The position numbers were made by a program, and so were the translations under genes. Positions 1 through 7,758 of a stretch of 64,000 nt of DNA are shown here, piece after piece; the first letter of the stretch is position 1, and each line of letters begins with the position of its first letter. The notes beneath the pieces were generated by a model. It was not told the origin of the DNA. It did not search any database and saw only the letters and a list, made by a program, of their open reading frames with translations. Source of the stretch: Cyanobacteria bacterium SZAS LIN-3 (lineage in GTDB: Bacteria; Cyanobacteriota; Vampirovibrionia; Obscuribacterales; Obscuribacteraceae); assembly GCA_018266215.1 (NCBI GenBank), contig JAFEAV010000020.1, positions 1 through 64,000 on the forward strand, in the 5' to 3' direction.

Positions 1-556
1 GCAATTTAGCGAGATTCAAAGTCCATGAACTTCTCGGTCCGACCCGGGCTACAAGCGAGCCGTCGGCGGCAAAAATACTGCCCCCGTCGGGCAGGTCAAG
101 ATCAACCTTTTGCGCAGGTGAACCAATCAAAACCCTGACGGTCTGGCCTTCTTCCTTGTAGCTCCAGGTACCGTAAAAGCTTGATGGATTATTGGCCGGG
201 GGCAAACTGTTGGAAGCCTGAGCCACCGCCTCCGGTGCAAAGTAAAAGTGGCTGGAAAGAGCCAAAAAGGCAATTGAGAAGAAATTGCGCCAGAGGGTCG
301 GCCGCGCCGCAGTGCCCCCGCGGGACCAGCCCGGCAGCTGGGACGAACGTGTCGCCCGCAGACGACCATCGCTCAACCAGGAAGACAAAGATAAATCTTT
401 ATCAGCCCCGGCGTTTTGCATATACAAAGCATCGTCTATGGCTATATAGGCTTCAATGGCAGCGGCAATGGCCACCAGTTCCTCATCGCTTGCGCTATCG
501 ACGGGCGCCGGACTGGCGGGCATTTGGACAGCAGCGGTAGGAATCGACTTAACCAT
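1..556 (-). CDS. Partial exported/membrane protein, C-terminus beyond the window edge
   Basis: The reading frame is open from an ATG at 556-554 to the left edge, giving 185 residues with no stop. It starts MVKSIPTAAVQMPASP. Residues about 25-40 (DEELVAIAAAIEAYIA) resemble the short tail of OadG-like decarboxylase gamma subunits. A basic and then hydrophobic stretch at about 90-113, ending in AVAQA, looks like an internal signal or anchor. After it comes FYGTWSYKEEGQTVRVLIG, which vaguely resembles the start of SpoIID/LytB domains. It is the next gene after atpG (gamma), 86 bases downstream on the same strand, and may be cotranscribed. That a gene is here is likely; its function is unknown, and SpoIID-like is only a guess until the missing C-terminus is seen. 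Confidence 0.7.
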   Translation of the reverse strand, partial: MVKSIPTAAVQMPASPAPVDSASDEELVAIAAAIEAYIAIDDALYMQNAGADKDLSLSSWLSDGRLRATRSSQLPGWSRGGTAARPTLWRNFFSIAFLALSSHFYFAPEAVAQASNSLPPANNPSSFYGTWSYKEEGQTVRVLIGSPAQKVDLDLPDGGSIFAADGSLVARVGPRSSWTLNLAKL

Positions 557-642
557 GGTTGCAATTATATCCCTGCCGGCCACTTTGTCGAGGCCGACCC
601 GGCAAATTCACACCGCCCGATTCGATTTTTTTGATCCGGCTA

Positions 643-1527
643 TTAGCCCTTGAGGGCTTCAGCACCACCGACGATTTCCAGCAGTTCCTGCGTGATGCTG
701 GCCTGTCTGGCTTTGTTGTAGATCAAAGTCAGTGAGCTGATCAGATCGCGGGCATTGTTGGAGGCGTTGGTCATCGCATTCATACGAGCAGCCAGCTCGG
801 AGGCCGACGCTTCAAGCAGGGCTTGATAGATGGTGTTCTCGATGTACTTGGGCAGCAGTTCGCGTTCCATAACATCGATGATATCCGGCTCAAACAAACG
901 GATGGGATTGAGCGCTTTGTGCTCTTCGGCCTGGGGCAACTGAATAGGCAGGTACTGAGTGTTTTTCACTTCGGAGCGGAGCAGCGAAAGGAAGTCGGTG
1001 CCGATAATTTCAATGGCATCGACCTGACCGGAGGTGAAAAACTCAGAGGCCTGACCGGCTATGAGCTTTGCTTCTTCAACCGTGGGAATAGCGGGAAGCA
1101 ATGTGAATGGCTTGCCCAGTTTTTCCACTTTGATATGTTTGAAGAACGATACGGCTTTAAGGCCGACCAGCATCAGACCTACTTCTTTGCCTTCCGCACG
1201 CAGCGCGGTGATGCGCGCCAGTACGTCCCTGAATACGGTGCTGTTGTAAGAACCGCACAGACCACGGTCGGAAGAAATTACAATGATGGCCACTTTTTTG
1301 ATCTGACGGCGATTGAGCAGGTAGAGACCTTGCAAATCGACCGGACTGACCTCGGCCATCACTTCACGCAAAATCCGGATAATCCCCTGGGTGAAAGGTC
1401 TGGCGGCGAGGACTCGCCCTTGAGCGCGTCTTACTTTTGCCGCTGCCACCATTTTCATGGCCCTGGTGATTTTCTGGGTGGATTGGACAGATCGTATTCT
1501 CTGTCTAATTGCCTTGAGGTTTGCCAT
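643..1527 (-). CDS. atpG: ATP synthase F1 subunit gamma
   Basis: The central stalk subunit that rotates inside the alpha3beta3 head and couples proton flow to ATP synthesis. The protein is 294 residues, about the family length. The N-terminal helix is typical (MANLKAIRQRIRSVQSTQKI), as is the C-terminal one (NARDLISSLTLIYNKARQASITQEL). It lies 21 bases after atpA in the same operon. The 30-40 residue insertion that carries the redox-regulating cysteines in plant chloroplast gamma is not evident. In the cyanobacterial atp1 order this is the last gene, as here; no beta or epsilon gene follows. Confidence 0.97.
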   Translation of the reverse strand: MANLKAIRQRIRSVQSTQKITRAMKMVAAAKVRRAQGRVLAARPFTQGIIRILREVMAEVSPVDLQGLYLLNRRQIKKVAIIVISSDRGLCGSYNSTVFRDVLARITALRAEGKEVGLMLVGLKAVSFFKHIKVEKLGKPFTLLPAIPTVEEAKLIAGQASEFFTSGQVDAIEIIGTDFLSLLRSEVKNTQYLPIQLPQAEEHKALNPIRLFEPDIIDVMERELLPKYIENTIYQALLEASASELAARMNAMTNASNNARDLISSLTLIYNKARQASITQELLEIVGGAEALKG

Positions 1528-1548
1528 TGTTATTTAGCCTTGAGGAAG

Positions 1549-3072
1549 TTAAGCCTTGAAGAAGTTTTGTTTGAACTTATTGATCTGTTCGATAAGGGCT
1601 TTTTCTTCCTCATCGGTGATCTTGTCGCCGGCATCGAGCTTGGCTTCAACATTCTTGGCCTGAGCAGAGAGATACTTGAACCATTCGGCTTTGAATCTCT
1701 GGATATCCTTGCCTTCCACATCATCGAGCAAGCCTTTGTTGGCGGCGAAGATGATGGAAACCTGCTGAGCCAGCGAGAGCGGCTGATATTGAGGCTGCTT
1801 CAATACTTCCGTCAGCTTTTGACCACGACGGATTTGATCCTGTGTGGATTTATCCAGGTCGGAGGCAAACTGGGCGAAAGCTTCCAGTTCTCTGAATTGC
1901 GCCAGGTCGAGACGCAGCTTACCGGCTACGGCTTTCATGGCCTTGGTCTGAGCCGAACCGCCTACGCGGCTGACCGAGATACCGGCGTTGATAGCGGGAC
2001 GGACACCGGCGTAGAACAAGTCGGTTTCAAGGAAAATCTGACCGTCGGTGATGGAGATAACGTTGGTCGGGATGTATGCGGATACGTCACCGGCCTGGGT
2101 TTCAATAATGGGCAGAGCGGTGAGTGAGCCGGCACCGAGCTTATCGGAGAGCTTGGCTGCGCGCTCGAGCAAGCGGCTGTGCAGATAGAAAACGTCGCCG
2201 GGGAAAGCTTCACGACCGGGCGGACGACGGAGCAGGAGCGACATCGTACGGTAAGCGGTAGCGTGCTTGGAGAGATCGTCGTATACCAGAAGCGCGTGCT
2301 GGCCCTTGTTCATGAAGTACTCACCCATGGCCACACCGGCGTAAGGAGCGAGGAACTGCAGAGCGGGAGCGGCGGTAGCGGGAGCATCAACGATGATGGT
2401 GTATTCCATCGCGCCGTGATCTTCCAATATTTTCTGAATCTTACCGACGTTGGCGTTCTTCTGACCGATGGCCACATAAATACAGATGGGGCGGTTCGGC
2501 TGGTTCTTCTGGTTGATGATGGCGTCGATGGCAACGGCGGTCTTACCGGTCTGACGGTCACCGATGATAAGTTCGCGTTGTCCGCGACCGATCGGGATCA
2601 TCCCGTCGATAGCAGCGATACCGGTCATCAGAGGCTCGTGTACAGACTTTCTGGATACGATGCCGGGGGCCTTAACTTCGATAGCGGAAGTTTCGGTAGC
2701 GGCAATCGGTCCCTTACCGTCGAGCGGATTACCCAGAGCGTCTACAACGCGGCCGAGCAGCGCTTCACCGACGGGTACCGAGGCGATTTTGCCGGTGGTG
2801 CGCACCTGCATGCCTTCATAAATCTTGCGGCCTTCACCGAGAACTACAACACCGACGTTGTCTTCTTCAAGGTTGAGCACCATACCCATTGTTTTTTCGG
2901 CGTCGTCAAACTCAACCAGTTCACCGGCCATGGCTTTTTCCATGCCGTAAACGCGGGCGATACCGTCTCCGACTTGCAAGACGCTACCTACGTTAGATAC
3001 GTTCAAGGTGGCGCGGTACTTCTCTAATTGAGACTTGAGTACTGAAGTAATTTCGTCGGGCCTGATTGCCAT
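1549..3072 (-). CDS. atpA: ATP synthase F1 subunit alpha
   Basis: A 507-residue non-catalytic nucleotide-binding subunit of F1. The Walker A motif GDRQTGKT is at residues 171-178. The alpha signature [17 protein letters not shown] lies near residue 364. The N-terminal beta-barrel and the C-terminal helical domain are complete. The gene starts 38 bases after the atpH stop and is followed by atpG after 21 bases, so it sits in the middle of the operon. The family is highly conserved and nothing is missing. Confidence 0.98.
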   Translation of the reverse strand: MAIRPDEITSVLKSQLEKYRATLNVSNVGSVLQVGDGIARVYGMEKAMAGELVEFDDAEKTMGMVLNLEEDNVGVVVLGEGRKIYEGMQVRTTGKIASVPVGEALLGRVVDALGNPLDGKGPIAATETSAIEVKAPGIVSRKSVHEPLMTGIAAIDGMIPIGRGQRELIIGDRQTGKTAVAIDAIINQKNQPNRPICIYVAIGQKNANVGKIQKILEDHGAMEYTIIVDAPATAAPALQFLAPYAGVAMGEYFMNKGQHALLVYDDLSKHATAYRTMSLLLRRPPGREAFPGDVFYLHSRLLERAAKLSDKLGAGSLTALPIIETQAGDVSAYIPTNVISITDGQIFLETDLFYAGVRPAINAGISVSRVGGSAQTKAMKAVAGKLRLDLAQFRELEAFAQFASDLDKSTQDQIRRGQKLTEVLKQPQYQPLSLAQQVSIIFAANKGLLDDVEGKDIQRFKAEWFKYLSAQAKNVEAKLDAGDKITDEEEKALIEQINKFKQNFFKA

Positions 3073-3110
3073 GATTTATTTGACCTCTACTTGGGTTTCT
3101 TTACTACAAA

Positions 3111-3656
3111 CTAAACGGATAAAAGTTGTTTTTCGAGCGCTTTCAGCTGACCGTTCAAGCTACCGTCGATAACTTGATCGCCCATTTTGAGAACGACGCC
3201 ACCAATAAGTGATGGGTCGACTCGTACTTCCAGCTCCAGGGTTTTGCCGAGATGCTCGGCCAGCTGCGCTTTAATATTGGCAACCTGCGTATCAGCCAGA
3301 CGCTCGGCGCAAACGAGAGAGGCGCTGACAATATTTTTGCGCTTGTTTAAAAGCTCGCGGTAACCGGTTTCAATAAAAGGGATCAGATCAAGACGACGCT
3401 TGTCGGCGAGCAGCCCGATCAAATTGGCGGTTAATTCTGAAATTTTGCCTTCGAACAAACCGCTGAGGAAGCGCTTCTTCTCAGCGCTGTCGATAGCCGG
3501 ATGATTGATGATGATGGTCATCTCACGATCGGAAGCTATGACGTCGGAGACAAGCTTGATCTCGTCGAGAACGCGGTCTTCCGACTTCAAATTGCCTGCA
3601 AGGTCCAATACTGCCTCGGCATATTTACTGGCGATACCTTGCAATTCGGTATTCAT
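3111..3656 (-). CDS. atpH: ATP synthase F1 subunit delta (OSCP)
   Basis: Delta joins the top of the alpha3beta3 head to the b/b' peripheral stalk. The protein is 181 residues, as usual. The N-terminal helical bundle (NTELQGIASKYAEAVLDLA) and the C-terminal motif (DPSLIGGVVLKMGDQVIDGS) are both recognisable. It lies between atpF and atpA, 51 and 38 bases away, in the expected order. There is nothing unusual in the sequence. Confidence 0.96.
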   Translation of the reverse strand: MNTELQGIASKYAEAVLDLAGNLKSEDRVLDEIKLVSDVIASDREMTIIINHPAIDSAEKKRFLSGLFEGKISELTANLIGLLADKRRLDLIPFIETGYRELLNKRKNIVSASLVCAERLADTQVANIKAQLAEHLGKTLELEVRVDPSLIGGVVLKMGDQVIDGSLNGQLKALEKQLLSV

Positions 3657-3707
3657 CTTCTCACTTACCTCTCAGGATGCCCTGCTAATTGACCCGACCG
3701 AAACCCT

Positions 3708-4265
3708 TTATCTGGAACTGGTTTCCAGAGACGATGCCGTGTGTCTGCCGGGGTTCATCGTTTCCAATTGATCCATAAACTGATTGAGCAAATTAGCCCG
3801 CACTTCCGGAGTGACTCTGGAAGCAAGCTCGGCGCGGGTCAGGTCGATAGCGGCATGCACGGCGGCTTGACGCATCTGAGCGACCAACACCTGACGCTCA
3901 CTGGCGAGCGCGCTCTCAAATTTATGGAGCATGTCTTCGATGTCTTTCTTAGTCTGCTTCTCGATCGCCAACTGCATTTCGGAAGCGGCATGTTTAGCCT
4001 CTTTCAAAATGTTCTCAGCTTCAGCTTCGGCGTTGGCGACAGCTGTTTTTTGTTTTTCCAGAAGAGCCTGCGCTTCTTCACGGGCCTTCTGAGCCTGGAG
4101 CAAAGTGGCGTTGATGGACTCTTCGCGACCTTTGAACACCGGGGGCAATTTGGTGGACATTACCCACCACAAAAATGCGACCAGCAAAAGCCAGTTGATC
4201 ACATTGTTTTCAAACATCCCCATGATGCCTGAGGTTTCAGCAACTTCAGCGGCTAGGTAAAACAT
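3708..4265 (-). CDS. atpF: ATP synthase Fo subunit b
   Basis: A peripheral stalk subunit with one N-terminal membrane helix (about residues 18-38, NNVINWLLLVAFLWWVMSTK) and a long, charged, alanine- and glutamate-rich coiled coil. It has 185 residues. The start ATG overlaps the TGA stop of the preceding b' gene by one base (TGATG), which implies translational coupling and probably keeps b and b' in equal amounts. In cyanobacteria and chloroplasts the stalk is a b/b' heterodimer, and having two different b genes here points to the same design. The assignment of this gene as b and the upstream one as b' rests on cyanobacterial gene order. Confidence 0.93.
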   Translation of the reverse strand: MFYLAAEVAETSGIMGMFENNVINWLLLVAFLWWVMSTKLPPVFKGREESINATLLQAQKAREEAQALLEKQKTAVANAEAEAENILKEAKHAASEMQLAIEKQTKKDIEDMLHKFESALASERQVLVAQMRQAAVHAAIDLTRAELASRVTPEVRANLLNQFMDQLETMNPGRHTASSLETSSR

Positions 4266-4741
4266 CAGCAGGCCTCCTCGAGAGCTTTCTTCACGACCGA
4301 ACGATCAAGAGAGGAGCCGGCGGCGCTGCCGATCAGTTTCTTCATGATGGAATCAACAATCAGCACTTCGCTCTCGACGAGCTCGCCAATCAACTCGGTC
4401 TTTTCTTTTGCGAGGGCCGCGCGCGCTGCTTCTATACGCGTGCGGCCCTCGGCTTGCACTTTGGCAATTTCGGCTGAGCGCACTTTCTGCGCTTCGCCTA
4501 CGGCATCGTTGATTGCTGCCTGCGCCCTGGTGCGCACATCGGCCAGACGAACTTCATACTGACCGAGCACACCGTCCGCTTCCTCACGGAATTTGCGGGA
4601 GGCTGCCAGGTCCTGTTCAATCTTGGCTTCACGAGCGCTGAGGACTTTAGCTACAGGAGTGATGTATACGATATCGAGCAGCTTCATAAAAACGAGGAAG
4701 CTCAATACCATCACTATCAGGGTGCCGTTTACTTCGAGCAT
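4265..4741 (-). CDS. atpF': ATP synthase Fo subunit b' (second b-type subunit)
   Basis: A 158-residue b-type stalk protein: one N-terminal membrane helix (LIVMVLSFLVFMKLLDIVYI, residues 8-27), then a coiled coil rich in Ala, Glu, Arg and Lys. The short P-x-A-K-V-L-x-x-R-E segment after the helix is typical of b/b' subunits. It lies between atpE (47 bases upstream) and atpF (one-base overlap), the position of b' in cyanobacteria. A duplicated, divergent b subunit is found in photosynthetic bacteria and their relatives, whereas most heterotrophs have a b2 homodimer. Confidence 0.92.
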   Translation of the reverse strand: MLEVNGTLIVMVLSFLVFMKLLDIVYITPVAKVLSAREAKIEQDLAASRKFREEADGVLGQYEVRLADVRTRAQAAINDAVGEAQKVRSAEIAKVQAEGRTRIEAARAALAKEKTELIGELVESEVLIVDSIMKKLIGSAAGSSLDRSVVKKALEEAC

Positions 4742-4788
4742 TGACGATTAACTCTCCAGGTCGAACTCTCTAACTACTCAGGGGCAAA

Positions 4789-5079
4789 TTATTTGCTGCC
4801 CAATTGGAAAAGCTGCAGAGATACGAGGAAGGCGAAAAGGCCGAGAGCTTCCATCAGAGCGGCGAAGATGATGCCGTTGATGAGGAGCTTGCCTTGCATT
4901 TCAGGCTGACGAGCCATACCTTCCAGGGCTCTGGAAGCGGCAATACCGATACCGATACCGGGTACGCCAACGCCGATGGCGCCAAGACCGGCTCCGATAA
5001 GAGCACAAGATTTGATAATTGTAAGTCCGTCAATCCCGCCGGCCATTGCGCCCGCTTGGGCGATCAGTTGGTGGTCCAC
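4789..5079 (-). CDS. atpE: ATP synthase Fo subunit c
   Basis: The proteolipid that forms the rotor ring. It has 96 residues, about 14 longer at the N-terminus than typical cyanobacterial c. Helix 1 carries the glycine motif GVGVPGIGIGIA (36-47), the polar loop has ARQP (56-59), and helix 2 carries the ion-binding carboxylate E77 in LMEALG. The E-A-L context, without the Ser/Thr next to Glu found in Na+ rings, suggests H+ specificity (inference). A strong RBS (aaggag) precedes the ATG. It is separated from atpB by 420 bases and probably has its own promoter. Confidence 0.96.
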   Translation of the reverse strand: MDHQLIAQAGAMAGGIDGLTIIKSCALIGAGLGAIGVGVPGIGIGIAASRALEGMARQPEMQGKLLINGIIFAALMEALGLFAFLVSLQLFQLGSK

Positions 5080-5191
5080 TGCAAATCTCCTTAGTTACTA
5101 AATTTTTGAAACCTTCTGCACGAAACACAATGCAGCTCTCGAACGTTACAGCTCGCGCGCCGCGTGTTCTGATCCTGCAAAAGGCCATCAA

Positions 5192-5200
5192 ATTATATCA
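5192..5200 (-). promoter_or_regulatory. Extended -10 promoter for atpE
   Basis: On the minus strand the sequence reads TGATATAAT, a perfect -10 box preceded by the TG of an extended -10 element. No good -35 box lies 17 bases upstream, which is normal for this promoter type. Transcription would start about 105 bases before atpE. This is a prediction from sequence only. Confidence 0.5.
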
Positions 5201-5407
5201 GGGCCACTCAGGCGCACCCGCGCGTGAAAGCCGCTTAAGACGGGGGTGGAAGCCTTTGTCAATGCGCCTTTCGGCAGCAATCCCCTTTGGAAGCGCAAAA
5301 AAGGCCGCCAGAAAAGTGAACAATTTCCTAAACAAGTATGTGACAAAAACGGCACACTGCCTCTTTTCCGGACAGACGTAGCCAAGAGAAAGGGATATCA
5401 GGAGGGC

Positions 5408-5436
5408 ATTTTGCCCGGGGGCCAAAGCACTGTCAA
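5408..5436 (-). promoter_or_regulatory. Second candidate promoter upstream of atpE
   Basis: On the minus strand TTGACA (5431-5436) is followed, after 17 bases, by CAAAAT (5408-5413). The -35 box is perfect and the -10 box matches 4 of 6. It begins only about 70 bases past the end of atpB. It would produce a leader of about 320 bases before atpE. Confidence 0.35.
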
Positions 5437-5499
5437 GAGTGACGCGTCGCCGATACAGCGATATCACCTGTGGTGTCAGAACATATACCGAACGGTAGC

Positions 5500-6273
5500 T
5501 TAGTGGTGCTCGGATACAGCCGCGCCGACATAGATTGAGGTCAGCAGCGTGAAGACGAAAGCCTGAACCAGAGCGATGAAGACCTCAAATCCCATAACGG
5601 CTGTAGGCACGATAGCGGGACAGATTTTGAGGAATGCGCTGCGCAGCATTTCGTCGGCGGTAATAACGAGAAGAAGACGGAGAGCCAGTGTCGAAGGGCG
5701 AACCACAAGGTCGAGCCATTCCAGAGGCATAACCGGTTTGATGGTGAAGAGTTTGACGTACTCAACTCCATGCACTACCAGACCCGAACCCAGGTAGGTG
5801 AGGATGGCTATGGCAGCCAGTCCGGCAGTGGTATTGAAATCTGTGGTGGCGGCGGCGACTTCAAAATGTTCTTCGCCGACGTGGGGCCAGCCGGGCATAT
5901 GCTCGACTACCTGCCAGGGCAGAATGCCCAGGAGGTTGCTGACCAGAATAAAGAGGAACATACCGGCCAGAAGCGGCACATAACCTTTGTAGCGATGCTC
6001 CCCAATCGAGCCGCGGGCCAGATTGGCGATAAAACTGTAAATGCCCTCGGCGATACCCTGGTTTGGACTACCGGGTCCTTCGACCACAAGCGAGCTCGAG
6101 ACAGAACCGAAATAAAGCAGGATCAGAGCCATTGCCGTCCAGGCCAGGATGATGGTGTCGGCGTGGATATCACCCACTGTACCGAGGTTGAGCGGCCCGA
6201 TCTGGGGCAGCTGAATACTTGTGATGGCCGGATCGTTTACTAAAGTGGAAAGCGGTAAATTTTTGCCTAGCAT
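5500..6273 (-). CDS. atpB: ATP synthase Fo subunit a
   Basis: The stator channel subunit that passes protons to the c ring. It has 257 residues with five or six membrane helices and a periplasmic loop containing EHMPGWPHVGEEHFEVAAAT. The essential arginine is R199 in TLALRLLLVITADEML. In nearly all homologues this helix reads R-L-F-G-N before the acidic A-D/G-E; here F-G-N is replaced by L-L-V, while the downstream A-D-E is kept. It is the second gene of the cluster, 142 bases after atpI, as in cyanobacteria. Confidence 0.95.
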   Translation of the reverse strand: MLGKNLPLSTLVNDPAITSIQLPQIGPLNLGTVGDIHADTIILAWTAMALILLYFGSVSSSLVVEGPGSPNQGIAEGIYSFIANLARGSIGEHRYKGYVPLLAGMFLFILVSNLLGILPWQVVEHMPGWPHVGEEHFEVAAATTDFNTTAGLAAIAILTYLGSGLVVHGVEYVKLFTIKPVMPLEWLDLVVRPSTLALRLLLVITADEMLRSAFLKICPAIVPTAVMGFEVFIALVQAFVFTLLTSIYVGAAVSEHH

Positions 6274-6415
6274 GTCCTGAATTAGGGCTCCCAGCGCTCG
6301 GGGTGATAATTAATCATGTGGGCACAAAGGTGCCGCGCGTCCAGTCACTTCGTGGACCGACGTGGTAAATAGTAGCAGATCGATTAATTGAGCTTGCGGC
6401 GCTCGAGCGGCCCTT

Positions 6416-6745
6416 TTAGCTGTCTTCTGCCGGAGGCTCCGGCTCTTGACTGGAGGTCATTTTGACCCGGGGAGTGTTCTTGTCAAGTTGATTTGAGCGC
6501 TTGACGACAATGCCCAGCCCCAGGCCCATACCCAGCATCAGACCGCCGACAATGCCGTAGGGCGAGCATTTGAGCATGCCGTCCAGCCAGTTGCCTGCGA
6601 AATATCCCAGGCCCACAGAGACCACAATCACCGAGCCCAGCTCGCTGGCTATCATGATTTGCGCCCCCAGCGACAAGGAGGAACTATCGGAACCATTCTT
6701 CATATTTTTTTCAACATACTGAGTAGTATCCCGCCCCCATGGCAA
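6416..6745 (-). CDS. atpI: ATP synthase assembly protein AtpI/AtpZ-like
   Basis: A small membrane protein with two hydrophobic helices (about residues 27-50 and 62-82) linked by NWLDGMLKCSPYG. This matches the AtpI/AtpZ families that help assemble the c ring or carry Mg2+. It is the first gene of the cluster, where cyanobacteria have gene 1 (atpI). The longest frame starts at a TTG (6745) with GGAG three bases upstream. The first in-frame ATG is at 6703 (MKNGSD) but has no clear RBS, so the N-terminus is uncertain. The tail is polar (SSQEPEPPAEDS). Confidence 0.8.
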   Translation of the reverse strand: MPWGRDTTQYVEKNMKNGSDSSSLSLGAQIMIASELGSVIVVSVGLGYFAGNWLDGMLKCSPYGIVGGLMLGMGLGLGIVVKRSNQLDKNTPRVKMTSSQEPEPPAEDS

Positions 6746-6966
6746 CAGCTCCGTTTCAATTATGCGCCTTCTTTTACATAATGTAGAGGGCCAAATGCTT
6801 CAAAAACGGGCGGCTGGGTAAAATGGCCTCAGAGAAACAGGTTCAGATCTAGGCCGAGCAGTCATATCAAAGACCATTTATGCTATGAGTAACGTCTAAT
6901 TGCTACCGCCGAGAGGTAGTAAAAACTTGACAATTGCAGTTATCAGACCAGGGAGTTAACCGGAAG

Positions 6967-7758
6967 ATGTTCGAACGACTTTTTAAAGTCATCCAGGCGG
7001 CATTCAACAACTTACTGGGCAAGGTTGAAGATCCAGCAATCATGCTGGAGCAGACCTATCAAGACCTGCAAAATCAGGTAATTCAATTCCGTCAGGCTGT
7101 GGCCCAGGCCATCGCCACCGAAAAGCAGCTCGAACAAACACTTACTAAAAACAAAGACCAGGCCGCTACCTGGCAAAACCGGGCGGCCATGGCCGTTCAG
7201 CAAAACAATGACGAGCTGGCCCGCCAGGCCCTGCAGCGCAAGCAGCAATACGCTCAGGCTGCCGCCGACCTGGAAATACAGCTGAAACAGCAAAAAGAAG
7301 CGACCAGCAAACTGCGTCAGCGCCTGACCGAGCTGGAAAACGAACTGCAAAAAGCGGCCACCAAAAAGCAAATGCTTATCGCCCGCGACAAGGCAGCCAA
7401 GGCGACTATGAAAGCCAACGAAATCCTTTCCAAAACCAGCTCCTCCGGTGCGCTCAACGTCATCGATCGCATGGAAACAAAAATCCAGGAACGCGAAAAT
7501 CAGGCCGCCGCTCTGGGCGAACTCTCGGGCGATACCCTGGAGAAGCAGTTCAAAAGCTTCGAAGGCCAGTCTGATGTGGAAATGGAATTGATGATGCTCA
7601 AGCAGGGCATGAGCGGAGGCACCGGCGGCAACGACGGCAACAAGCTTATAGCCCAGGACAAGCATGCCGCCAATAAAGACGCCGTGCTCCTCGACGTAAA
7701 AGGCGAAGACTCAACTATTGACGTTCAAGATGTTCGCGAGCTGAAGACCAACGAGTAA
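6967..7758 (+). CDS. pspA: PspA/IM30 (Vipp1-like) membrane-stress protein
   Basis: A 263-residue ESCRT-III-like protein that would coat and stabilise the inner membrane. It opens with the amphipathic helix MFERLFKVIQAAFNNLLGKVEDP, followed by long Gln-, Ala- and Lys-rich coiled coil to about residue 190. The C-terminal 60 residues are a glycine-asparagine linker and an acidic segment, longer than in E. coli PspA and reminiscent of the Vipp1 extension. The start was chosen at ATG 6967, which gives the conserved MFER N-terminus; an upstream in-frame start at 6934 would add 11 unconserved residues. Its 3' end overlaps the convergent tgt gene by 44 bases. Confidence 0.92.
   Translation: MFERLFKVIQAAFNNLLGKVEDPAIMLEQTYQDLQNQVIQFRQAVAQAIATEKQLEQTLTKNKDQAATWQNRAAMAVQQNNDELARQALQRKQQYAQAAADLEIQLKQQKEATSKLRQRLTELENELQKAATKKQMLIARDKAAKATMKANEILSKTSSSGALNVIDRMETKIQERENQAAALGELSGDTLEKQFKSFEGQSDVEMELMMLKQGMSGGTGGNDGNKLIAQDKHAANKDAVLLDVKGEDSTIDVQDVRELKTNE

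Larger units (their letters stand above)
5080..5499. other. 420-base spacer inside the ATP synthase cluster
   Basis: There is no convincing gene here: the short reading frames have no ribosome-binding site and no family resemblance. The space separates atpB from atpE, genes that are normally within about 100 bases of each other. It contains two minus-strand promoter candidates, annotated separately, so its likely role is to give the c-b'-b-delta-alpha-gamma part its own transcription start. Confidence 0.5.

Noticed and set aside
643..6745. Loss of ATP synthase beta and epsilon
   Set aside because: Their absence here matches the cyanobacterial two-locus arrangement, so loss should not be inferred from this window.
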